Below the pieces are notes generated by a model, which saw only the letters and a program-made list of their open reading frames with translations, was not told the DNA's origin and did no database searches. Shown here in pieces: positions 53,946-63,853 of a stretch of DNA of 64,000 nucleotides (position 1 is the first letter of the stretch; every line of letters starts with the position of its first letter). Source of the stretch: Ypsolopha sequella (lineage: Eukaryota > Arthropoda > Insecta > Lepidoptera > Ypsolophidae); the NCBI GenBank assembly GCA_934047225.1, contig OW203990.1, positions 23,291,045-23,355,044 of the forward strand, read 5' to 3'. The translations under genes and the position numbers were made by a program.

Positions 53946-55300
53946 ATGTACGGACACCAACAAGACATGATCCCTATTCCTATTGGCAGTTCTCATTGCC
54001 GAGTCATAGCAGATAAAATCATTTACAAATAGGGAGCTTGCTTGAACTGCTAGCGTCTGTACTCAATGATTGGTAAAAACTTTTTTTTTGTTGATTTTAA
54101 ATGATAATTAACATTTCAATGCATACTTTAAAATTAAAAACTTGTACAAGGGAAACTTATGTAACGTGATTTTTTTCTTTTTTTTAACGTTAACGCTTGC
54201 TGGTAAACTATCCTGAAAGGACCTTGTTTTATGTTCTGGAACACAAATAATATTTGTTTTGCATGAGTATTATAATTTTGTTTAGTTATGTACCGATGTT
54301 GCTTGTTATAGCATTTTCTTACTGCTTTCAATTCAGAGACAGTATTAACGATCCAATATCGCTGCTAAAAGAGCAACCGCAGCAAACTGTATCGGTAGAA
54401 AAAAGATGTAGGTAACATAACATATTAACCTCATAATGATACAATTGGTCGAATGCCCATTGGTTGGTGATTGTCGTCGGTTGGCGAACACAGAATAGTA
54501 CATTGTTCACCGAGGGAAGAAAGGGGCCTCAATACACACGAGTTGGGAATCGCACTTCCTCCCGAGTGATACATAGTGGTTTATACTACACCTACGAGGA
54601 AAATAAAAGACAAATTATGTTTAAAAACACTTGTACGTATCCTCATATAATATAAGTACCTACTTTCCATACCCGTGTCAGGTAAAATAACTCTCAGCTT
54701 TCATTAGACAGAAGCTAGCTAGTAATTTTACAAATTTAAAATTCAGATAAAACAAAAAGAGCGATTCGCGAGTCAACTTACAGTAAACAAAGGAAACCAT
54801 AAAAATAATAACCTAATTAATTTGTTCGAAGAAGAGACAGAACATAATATGATATCAAGTTGGTTATCAAGCAGCAACAAGTCAATTATCCCGTGGACCT
54901 CACTAGCGGAAAAGACCGTTCTAGAAACTTGCCCACGTACACAAGTACTTGTCAGCGACACGATATTAAGGCGAATGAATACGCCATCTGCAATTTGGAC
55001 CTGTCTTGAAGGCCTACTCCTCCCACATGGGTGGTCCAAAAACAAATTTTAAGTTTCATAAACTGTTTTTCTATTTAAAGTTTTGACAAAAAAAATCGAA
55101 AGTCATCGAAAGTTTCACTTGATTAACATTCTCTTACTCCTTCCAAACGCCTAAAGCGATTTTTATTATTATTTCACCAAATTACAGGAAATTTTTAGAT
55201 CTACAAAATTTAAGTTCAAATTTTTTTTTCCGTTCATTGCGTCCATGTGAAAAGTATTATTTTCTCCTATTTTGCGTTAGCCGGAGACGCAGTGGTTGTC
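53946..55300. other. Spacer C26-C27, first part
   Basis: 53946-54060 is matched, with changes, after C27 (57272-57535). 54490-54600 is a reversed dispersed repeat (related to 61660-61800). Frames at 54822 and on the minus strand at 54773 have no clear domain; the + strand one (SSNKSIIPWTSLAEK, TILRRMNTPSAIW) may be an old copia-type Gag piece. Confidence 0.4.
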
Positions 55301-56102
55301 GTAACAGCCACTTTTCAAGGCACGCTGAAATGAACATTATTTCAATGTCGTTTCCGTTGATATTTGTACCGACACATATCGAGTTGCTTATTTAGCGTGG
55401 CCATACGCCTTAATAGCCCGCCACTTCGAGCGACGTCGTCCATTGATCATCTAACCTTAGTGTAGTATAGTTCTTTAAAATTGTAAATTTGTTTTGAAAT
55501 AAATATTTTTTAAAGGATAATTAACTCCTATTATTTTGACTCGCGCGTGATTTTAACGTTTTGATTTCTTTTGATAACATCAGTAGGTCACAATTGACAT
55601 ACTAGAGCTTGGTTATAAACTTCTTGGCAGGTAACCTAATTTAATCATATTATGCCAAAAGACAAAAAGTCTTTCCCACATATAGTAAAGATTTAATAAT
55701 CAACCGTTGATGTTATTGTTTCCTTGACTGTACCTGCGCAAGCTTGCACTCGTAACTCATTCAGAAGCGACTAAATGTTTGGCGCTTTTTAAAAAGGAGT
55801 CCGTATTTGCAATAAAAAAAAAAATTTTTGGCGCGCACTGTACTTTCCGAGCAGGTGTAGTATAAAGTATTTTAAAATTTACGCCGTATACGATGTACGG
55901 GTTCCATCCAACAAGAATTTTGTGATGAATGTGATGCTGTCGAGGATTATCCGTATTGAGCATTCAGTACGTTGTTGCCCGAGTCGAGGGTACTCCAGTT
56001 TACTGTATACCAAAACGAGTGGATATGGCTGAAGGGTCTGCATGGTGTTAGGCACCCACCTGCAAAATTTCAAGTTTATAGCTTTGGAGATTTCGTGATG
56101 AG

Positions 56103-57003
56103 TGAGTGGTATTTCGCTTTCATGTTATACTTTGCTTGATTTAAAAACCCGTTTGCTGTTTTTAGGCATCCGCACCTAAGGGTACCAAACGGGACCCTAT
56201 TTCTAAGCCCTTACAAACTCTTAATAAATCAATACTCTGCTGAATTATTAGTCAGGTGCTAGCATTTAAGTGCCTTGTTTTTTGTCGCCTTAATGTTGAT
56301 ATAGCATTAATATTGTTGTTATTTAAAATAATGTTTTAAGAGTTCTGTACCCGTATTGTGTGGTGGTATGAAACCCTATGTGCGCGAGTCCGACTCGCAC
56401 TTGGCAGGTTTTCAAGTAAATATCTTCGTGAGTGGTATTTCGCTTTCATGTTATACTTTGCTTGATTTAAAAACCCGTTTGCTGTTTTTAGGCATCCGCA
56501 CCTAAGGGTACCAAACGGCAGTGGCGTGCACAGAACTTTTTTCCGGAAAAGCAATCAGAAGGTCAAGTACGACAATAAAAAAAATATGAAAAAATTTAAA
56601 TAACACTTTGAAAAAAAAAAGTTTGTATGACGCCAGGGTAGGCACTGCCTACCCTAGAGTGAAAATGTTCATACAAACTTTTTTTTTTCAAAGTGTTATT
56701 TAAATTTTTTCATATTTTTTTTATTGTCGTACTTGACCTTCTGATTGCTTTTCCGGAAAAAAGTTCTGTGCACGCCACTGCCAAACGGGACCCTATTTCT
56801 AAGCCCTTACAAACTCTTAGTAAATCAATACTCTGCTAGCATTTAAGTGCCTTGTTTTTTGTCGCCTTAATGTTGATATAGCATTTATATTGTTGTTATT
56901 TAAAATAATGTTTTAAGAGTTCTGTACCCGTATTGTGTGGTGGTATGAAACCCTATGTGCGCGAGTCCGACTCGCACTCGGTAGGTTTTCAAGTAAATAT
57001 CTT
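56103..57003. repeat. Tandem duplicated repeat block with hAT MITE in the second copy
   Basis: 56103-56429 and 56430-57003 carry the same series (agtggtatttcgctttcatg, ggcatccgcacctaagggta, tgttgatatagcatt, gcgagtccgactcgcact). The second copy is longer only because of the 262-base insert at 56519-56780. Confidence 0.85.
56519..56780. mobile_element. hAT-type MITE with 8-bp target duplication
   Basis: Inverted ends CAGTGGCGTGCACAGAAC, pairing over about 120 bases each. Flanked by ccaaacgg at 56511-56518 and 56781-56788, an exact 8-bp duplication, the hAT signature. The uninterrupted site is present in the neighbouring repeat copy near 56190-56200. Confidence 0.93.
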
Positions 57004-57074
57004 CGTCAAGAAAGCCAAGAGCAAAAGTTTTTTTTCGTGTAGATGTGAACAAATTATTTTACACTGTATTACAG

Positions 57075-57271
57075 AGCCAATATTCCTGCCCTCAAGGAGT
57101 GGTACAGCTAACGCGATAATTCAGATCGGACGGTATAGGTTCAACCGCTGGTGCCGCAGCCAGGGACCTAGAGCGAGGTGGACCTGCGTCAAGGTGCAAT
57201 CCCTTCGGTGTCCAGGCAGACTTGTCACTTTTGACAACGATATTATTAAGTCGACACCTCATAATCATTAG
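57075..57271 (+). CDS. mod(mdg4): FLYWCH 3' terminal exon C27 (near-copy of C26)
   Basis: Acceptor acactgtattacag ends at 57074, phase 1. It codes 64 residues, ending TPHNH then TAG. It differs from C26 at about five residues (SRSG, NAIIQ, CPGRL, VTFDND), all outside W-x-C, Cys and H-x-H. The flanks are also duplicated, but more diverged than the exons, which suggests selection on the coding part or gene conversion. Confidence 0.87.
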
Positions 57272-57343
57272 TACGGACATCAGCATAACAGTTTTTTTTA
57301 TTCACAGTTCTTACTGCGGCGTCATAGCAGATAAACCCGGGGC

Positions 57344-57497
57344 TCTACCGCGTAATTCTCATTTGTATCAACTTCAAGCAAATGCATGCGAAATTCAACG
57401 CGTGCAAAAGAGATGGCATGTTAGGCGGGCGTCGTCGCACGCACGTCAAATTTCAATCTCAAGTTGATGTTGATGAAAATGAGAATTACGCGGTAGA
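57344..57497. mobile_element. Small MITE with 21-bp inverted ends
   Basis: tctaccgcgtaattctcatt at the left and its complement at 57477-57497. It sits in the duplicated flank of C27 and is absent from the C26 flank, so it came after the duplication. Confidence 0.8.
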
Positions 57498-57749
57498 CCC
57501 ACCGTTTACAAATATAAGCTTGAACTGCAGGCGTCTGTACTTACTGACTGACTTACATACAAATCTTAAATGCATATTTTACAATAAAAAAACTTATTTA
57601 AGGAAAACTCATGTTATGTGAATTTTTTCGTTTTTATAAAGTTAGTGACAAAGTCAACACTTGCTGATCGACTGACCTTATTTTATTTTCTGGAACACAA
57701 GTCATACTTTTGACACATTATGTTATCAGTTTTATAATTTTGTGTAATT

Positions 57750-57905
57750 ATTTATTTATTTATTACACTTTTGCACACCAAGATAAAAAGTATTAAACTA
57801 AGAAAAAATAAATTATTATACTTAATTATAATAAAAAAAATTGTGTGCAAGGCGTTTTTAATGGCTAATAACAATATCTTCCAGGCAACCTTAAGTTGAA
57901 AGAAA
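57750..57905 (-). repeat. LINE 3' end, minus strand
   Basis: tttatttatttattacactt, then gtgtgcaaggcg and ccaggcaacc: the reversed LINE 3' end. Confidence 0.55.
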
Positions 57906-58125
57906 CATATATTAACGAAATTATGTATTTAGATAAGTTGGCGCAACCATTGAACCACTACCTATAAAACTCTATTGTATTTGCTTCGAATAAGTACATC
58001 CCACCAAAAACATTTAATGTAAAGAAGGTTGCAAAACTTACAAGCTCATAATAACGAAAGTATGACAGAAATAAATTTCTATGTTTAAACACTTGGCGAT
58101 TTATCCATCGCAAGGAGATATAAAT

Positions 58126-58263
58126 TAACATTATATCATTGCAGTATAGAAACGCAGAAAGAAAAGTAAATCTGGATGTCAGGAACTTTGAACCGGGATT
58201 CGAACCTCACATCCAGGTTTACTTTTCTTTCTGCGTTTCTATACTGCAATGATATAATGTTAA
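58126..58263. mobile_element. Foldback with tRNA-like loop
   Basis: 58126-58178 pairs with 58209-58263 almost perfectly. The loop on the minus strand holds a B-box-like ggttcgaatcccgg, so a tRNA-derived piece lies at the centre of the hairpin. Confidence 0.75.
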
Positions 58264-58527
58264 CTCATAATAACGCTTTCACTGTTAAAAAGTTATCATG
58301 TAGAGCCGAGGCCTTAACTCTAAAAGCGTTAAGGTGGTACATCGTCAACATCGACACTTTTTGAGGTTAATTATAAGCTGTTCAAAAAAAGTCCCATGTT
58401 AAATAAATTAGAATAAAATGTTTGTGACCTTTTTCTAGATTTTGGACCATCAGAAAAGCGATTGGAAGAATTTCACTCGATAGAAATCATTATTGAAATG
58501 GGGTCTAAATTAAGATTATGTTTATTT

Positions 58528-58645
58528 TGCGAAATCCATCGCTATAAATACTCTAAATATTATTAGAGTGCATTACAAACTAGAAAAATCAATCAGAAGC
58601 AAATCCAAAGACAAGAATTTGAAAAAATTCCCCGGGCCATATATA
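58528..58645 (-). repeat. Reversed partial copy of the tRNA-bearing element at 63572-63836
   Basis: Read on the minus strand, it runs from ggcccggggaattttt through gcttctgattgattttt to ctctaataata, in the order of the second half of the later element. Confidence 0.75.
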
Positions 58646-58664
58646 TATATAAAACCCTGGTCGA

Positions 58665-59667
58665 TATATACAGGGTGGAAAAAATGAATGGGCCCTGGAG
58701 GAGAACTACCTTAAATCCTTTAGTTAGCTCATTTTACTGAAAGGAAACATTCCTTTATTTTTTAAAAGAAACAAAACTGCATTCAAAGATCTTCTAAAAT
58801 TCGCTTGTCTCACTCGGGAATCGAACCAACTAAAAATGAAAAAAATAATCCCTCGCTATTTTATTATACGAATCGGTAGGATTATTGTTCAGGATAAAAT
58901 GTGTCTAATAAACATTTGGTCTGACACTCATCTGTTGTACGAGATACCCACGAAATTGAATATTTATTACAAGTTCTTTGTTAACAATACCTAATAAAAT
59001 ACTGTTCACTTGTAACAAGTAAATGACTCGTTTTAATTTTCTTATCTCTCTAACATCCAAAGACATCGTATGAAGTACAAGCTTGCTAATGTTATTTACC
59101 TTAAGTACCTTGTTGAAGACTTCGATAAGAAAATCGTTATAAATCTATGCACAGCACAATTCCTTCTTGCACTAGGCGTAATGACGAAAAGTTTAAAAAG
59201 GGAAACTCTTTTTTTTTTTTTTTTTGAAACGCGGTACAACAAATTTAAAATTCGAATGATAACTTTCAACATTTTTAAAATCGATAAAACTATTCGTTCG
59301 AATTTCAAATTAAGTTTTGTTTTGCTTTCATTCCGTGCTGTCATTGTGTAATGGTGTATCAAGAACAATTTTATTTATTAGAAGGTTGTTTTCACTTTTT
59401 TTTATTTCAAAGACCAAATATTTGTTAGACAAATTTTATCCTGAACGATATTCCTACCAATTCGTATAATAAAATAGCGAGGGTTTATTTTTTAGTTTTT
59501 AGTTGGTTCGATTCCCGGGTGAGACAAGCGAATTTTAGAAGATCTTTGAATGCAGTTTTGTTTCTTTTAAAAAATAAAGGAATGTTTCTTTTCAGCGAAA
59601 TGAGCTAACTAAAGGATTTAAGATAGTTCCCCTCCAGGGCCCTTAAATTTTTTCCACCCTGTATATC
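58665..59667. mobile_element. Foldback element with 255-bp arms
   Basis: 58665-58920 pairs with 59413-59667 with few mismatches. Ends tatatacagggtggaaaaa and tttttccaccctgtatat. Each arm includes a tRNA-like ggttcgattccc and a gtgagacaagcgaatttt block. The centre (about 490 bases) has a 60-93 codon frame without a domain. Confidence 0.85.
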
Positions 59668-59974
59668 AGTATTTATAGTGTTTGTATTAAATAGATTAAT
59701 AATTAGATTAAAGAATGTTTGATGAGCAGCTAGTAAGGGACAATTTATTATAGTCAGTTCCCAATAAATGGTATCACAGACTGATGTTGTTTATTAATTT
59801 ATTGCCCATCTCTTCGGTTTGACCTCCTGAACTTTCTTTATTATTTATTCTTTACGCTTTCCTGGTAAATCAGCATTATTAGGATACAATTTATTCCACC
59901 CCAATCAAAGGGCTGAGCGCCGTTCAGCCCCCTATTTTCAAACATCGGGCTGAGCATCTTTTTTGGATCCAATC

Positions 59975-60330
59975 CAATCCATCAGCCAATATCGGTCCAC
60001 TGCAGGACATAGGCCTCTCCAAGGGCACGCCACATTTTTCTATCCTCGGCCATCCTCATCCAGCCACTACTGGCAATCTTTTTTAGATCGTCAGTCCAGC
60101 GAGCTAGCGGGTGTCCAACACTGCGTCTGCCGGTTCGTGGTCTCCACTCGAGAACCTTTCTACCCCATCGGTTGTCGCTTCTTCGGCTGATGTGGCCAGC
60201 CCACTGCCACTTTAGCTTGGTTATCTTAGAGGCTAATCATCTCATTTCTGATATGATCCACCAAAGAAACTCCGAGCATAGTCCGCTCTATAGCTCGCTG
60301 AGCGACTTTTTTGGATGCCACCATTTAATG
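59975..60330 (-). pseudogene. LINE (RTE-type) 3' coding end, minus strand
   Basis: The minus strand reads blocks like QWAGHI, ARWTDDLKK, MRMAEDRKMWRAL and GEAYVLQWTDIG, the usual C-terminus of RTE-type endonuclease/reverse transcriptase proteins in Lepidoptera. It has a stop near 60160 and is only the end of the protein. Confidence 0.75.
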
Positions 60331-60402
60331 AACGACCCAGCCAACCACTGATATTTGTGTTATTTTTATATATTTATATATAATCAACATTTGTTTTCAC
60401 AG

Positions 60403-60650
60403 GTGTAGTAATACAGTACGTCAGGACAATCAAGAAGAAGGGAGACAGCCACTTGGCTCTGATTGATGGCTACACGTTTTACCCTGAGAAGATGCACAAA
60501 TACACTGTCAACTATCGGTGCACGAACTGCGGAACCTGCAAAGCTCGAATCATTCTCACTAAAGAAGGCCAAGTAGTTAAGGCCTCCCTGGAGCACAATC
60601 ATGCGCCCCCAAAATATATTATAAGGAATGGGTATTACTTTAAAACGTGA
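60403..60650 (+). CDS. mod(mdg4): FLYWCH 3' terminal exon C28, Trp replaced by Tyr
   Basis: Acceptor tttgttttcacag ends at 60402, phase 1. It codes 81 residues to TGA. Domain: KKKGDSHLALIDGYTFYP, NYRC (Tyr where all other complete cassettes have Trp), TNCGTCKARI, LEHNH, then a 17-residue tail (APPKYIIRNGYYFK and on). There is an extra Cys in the loop (C-x2-C-x2-C). The stop overlaps a possible donor (GTGAGT at 60647), which would be phase 2 and does not fit the array. AATAAA at 60708-60713. Confidence 0.86.
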
Positions 60651-60857
60651 GTGTAACGGTTATCGCAAAAAAACACATGAAGTTTGAATAATGTCATCAT
60701 TTTCATAAATAAACAATTCGGTCGTTTATCAATTTCATTGTGCTATTTGTGTTTGCTTTTAGGAATAAATAGATCAATTTAGGAATACAATCTGAATAAT
60801 CATTTTTTTCGTGCTCTTAAACCGATTGTATGTGTATTAATTAGTATTTCCAGGAAG

Positions 60858-61036
60858 TGACGTCATCATATTAGATTGAATGTTTGGATCCTTGTCGTTG
60901 CGTTGTGGATGCGTTCAAGAAAAAAAAACTCTTGGGAATGTGTGGTGATGACGTCACTGAAGGTGACGGATGGTGATGGTGAATTATTTATTGCTATTAA
61001 TAAAGTTATACACACTATTGTGTGGTGATGACGTCA
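60858..61036. promoter_or_regulatory. Three TGACGTCA (CRE-type) palindromes
   Basis: Perfect 8-bp sites at 60858-60865, 60949-60956 and 61029-61036. The last two lie in a tandem duplication of about 78 bases (60941-61018 and 61021-61090, with tgtggtgatgacgtcact). CREB/ATF or bZIP proteins bind this motif. They are 0.2-0.4 kb downstream of C28 and 2.8 kb before C29. Function is inferred only. Confidence 0.5.
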
Positions 61037-61179
61037 CTTTGGTGACGTATGGTGAAGGTGAATTATTTTTTGTTTTAAATAAAGTTATAATGAAACGCGC
61101 AATAGTGATTATTATTTTAGTTTCTCTGTTCACGTTGTGCTTAGTGTTGCTCAAATAAACGAGCAACACATGAAATAAT

Positions 61180-62137
61180 ACATGTCGTGTCAAAGGCGGA
61201 ACGAACTCAAGTACGTCGACGGTTGTAAGCAGTTCAGTTTGCATGATAGCGTGTGGAAAAAACAAAATTATTTAATACTACACCTGCTCGGAAAGTATCT
61301 TCTTACTTTTTTGAAAACGATGCAGAAAATACGTCATTACTGTCATACAAATATGCGGGCGGAAAAAGTGTACGAAATTTCATTGTTAACATGCTTGAGC
61401 GGGCAGAAAAAGTATATGCAAATCCATTGTTAACGTGCTGTTTTTTTTTAAATAACATAAAGAATGAGCAAGTGGCCAAGTGGCCAGTATTATTTTGCGA
61501 ACTCGTACATAAAACTCGAAAAATGATACTGGCCACTTGCTTTTCCTGTACATAATAAAAAATAAGAAGGAAATAAAAAGTGACAATCGCACGCGAGTCA
61601 GTCGGTTTCTTTTATTGTATCTTGATTAAAAGTAAAATTATACTATTTTCTCGCAGGTGTAGTATAAAGCACTATGTATCACTCGGGAGAAAGTGCGATT
61701 CCCAACCCGTGTGTATTGAGGCCCTTGGCTTCGCCTCGGGCCTCAAACTACACCCTCGTTGGTAATCTTCCCCTTTCTTCCCTCGGTGAACAATGTACTA
61801 TTATCGAGACGCTCGAGTTTATCCACCGCGGTCGCTCGTGCGATTTTGCGTCTCTCGCCCTTCCGCAAGTCGTGCCATGGCGCTTCGTACGTGAGCCGCT
61901 TGTTCTCTCCGCGGTCGCCGACGACGCAAGACGCAAGTCTAACTTGACTCGTGGTCAAGTGGTTAGACACCTCTCTCTAACGACATCCACGGCAAGAAAT
62001 CCATGGAATGACAATACTCTTTTTTACTTGACGTGGTCACACGCATTTTGTTATTATTATTGTCACAAAATCACTTTTTCAGCCATTATGACATCACGGT
62101 TTAATTATAAAATGGTTTGGAGAAAGTAACAAAAGAA
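61180..62137. repeat. Mixed dispersed repeats
   Basis: 61660-61800 (gtagtataaagcactatgta and cctcggtgaacaatgta) matches 44560-44675 and, reversed, 54490-54600. 61420-61560 has repeats of gtggccaagtggccag type. No gene. Confidence 0.5.
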
Positions 62138-62891
62138 GAAAAAAACTGGCCAACTCCGAGTCAGACTCGCGTACCTAGGGTTCCATATTGTGGATGATAA
62201 ATTTAATTTTGTAATTTTTTTTTGTGAATTTCTCAATCGCTTTATTTTTCCTGTAATCTTTACGTAAACATATATTACCATGGTTTTTCAAGGATTTCTC
62301 GAAATAAATGCAATTAAATATAGCCAAACAATATATTTTTACAATCAAATTTTTAATACCTACAATTTGATACCCAGATTGTATTTTTATAAAATATTTT
62401 TTTTTAATTTATATTACTTCTTTTTTATATTTCTCATTAGTGCACAACTTTTTTTAAATCGCTGCAGTTTTCCTGTAATTGACCAGTTATGATTTATAGT
62501 CGACATTCTTTTCATATCTTCGGTCAACCAGTTTCGGAGATAAAGGCCCCCCTTTACATACATATTTTTGTGGTTTTTTAAAGATTTCTCGACGGTCTAT
62601 ATTTTTAATCAGCTGTTTAATATCTTAAATTTGGTACCCATATTGTATTTTTAGGATAATATTTTTTATTTTTCTCACTTTTGTTTTGGAAATATTTTGA
62701 ATAATTTAAAATTTTTCATATTTGTTTTATATCTTGATTTGTGGGCAAATAATTGCTATTTTTGTGACAAATTTTCTGTCTCTATCATTAACGGTGCTAA
62801 AGTTATGAGGCTGTGACATACGGACGGACGGACAACGGAGTCTCACCATGAGGTTTCTTTTGTACCTTTTAGGTACTACGGAACCCTAAAA
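62138..62891 (+). repeat. Dispersed repeat, ggaaccctaaaa family, full copy
   Basis: Starts ggccaactccgagtcagac and ends with gacggacggacaacggagt then ctacggaaccctaaaa. Same structure as 15238-15875. Confidence 0.7.
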
Positions 62892-63126
62892 AGAGAACGA
62901 AAGCTTAGATGCTGAAAAAGAGAAAAGTAGTCGTATATTTGAAATTTTATTGAGTATTCATATTCAATATATCAGAGTAATTTTTATAGTATGCGTAAAT
63001 TAAATCGTACTTTTTAATCAATAAAAAAATTATGATTTCTTAATTGATTAAAATATTTCAGATAATAGCCCCATTTAAATTTACTATGGAGGAAATTGAA
63101 TCTTAATTGCCCCTTCGTATTAATAT

Positions 63127-63486
63127 TGGGTGGTAGAGCTGATGCCGGGCTCGACTGTGGAGGTACCATCATCTTACTTGGAGACCCCCTCGAAGTAATT
63201 CGGAGGAGAGTAAGAGGACAGCTCACAGGCAATAAACCAGGAGGCCCGCCATGCCTGGGACCGATGGATGACGGTATATCCATCCTTAATAGCCAGGCCT
63301 TATATAGAACAGACTGGTGCCAGGCAGCGGCGTCACTGGTGCGAGGGTTCCGGCACCGCGCTCACAAACCCGCCTGCCAAGCGTGTGTGATTATGGGCAA
63401 TTCTTCCAGGGCCGGGAGTGGCAAAGTCCTGGAAAGGCTTATGTCCAGCAGTGGACGAACTAGGCTGATGGATGGATGGATGGATT
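63127..63486 (+). repeat. Family A repeat, best copy
   Basis: From gggtggtagagctgatgccg to a tggatggatggatgg end. Contains a 130-codon frame (63096-63488) that recurs in pieces in the other copies and matches no host gene. Confidence 0.7.
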
Positions 63487-63571
63487 AATAAAGTGTATAA
63501 TTTAGTTTAAATTAATTACTACCTATGTATTATGTTTATTTTTGCGAAATCCATCGCTATGCATACTCTAA

Positions 63572-63836
63572 ATATTATTAGAGTGCAATGCAAACTAGAA
63601 AATATCATAGCGTTCTATATGCGTTGTACAAGCTAGTATATCAGGCAGAAGCAAAAATAACAGTGGACAAGTATGATGGAAGAATTCACCGGTCCGGGTA
63701 GGAACCTCGGTAGCGCGCTTGTCTTGATAACAAGAGGTCGCAGGTTCGAATCCTGGCCCGGGGAATTTTTTCATATTCTTGTCTTTGGGTTTGTTTCTGA
63801 TTGATATTTTCCAGTTTGTATTGCACTCTAATAATA
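63572..63836. mobile_element. tRNA-bearing foldback element just before C29
   Basis: 63572-63606 (attattagagtgcaatgc) pairs with 63803-63836 (gcactctaataat). Between them lies a tRNA-like unit. The right end is only about 17 bases from the C29 acceptor, so the element supplies most of that intron end. Confidence 0.75.
63693..63763 (+). other. tRNA-like sequence (pseudo-tRNA)
   Basis: Acceptor-like 7-bp pairing (tccgggt with gcccggg), an anticodon-like arm (cttgt-cttgata-acaag) and a T arm with the B box ggttcgaatcc. The D arm does not pair well, the anticodon would be TGA with no long Ser variable arm, and it sits inside a repeated element, so a tRNA-derived repeat is more likely than a working tRNA. 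Confidence 0.55.
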
Positions 63837-63853
63837 CCTATGTATTGTTTTAG

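Noticed and set aside
63096..63488. 130-codon frame as a gene
   Set aside because: It is within the family A repeat, pieces of which occur at four other places.
63693..63763. Functional tRNA gene
   Set aside because: D arm does not pair, anticodon class and variable arm disagree, and it lies in a repeated foldback.
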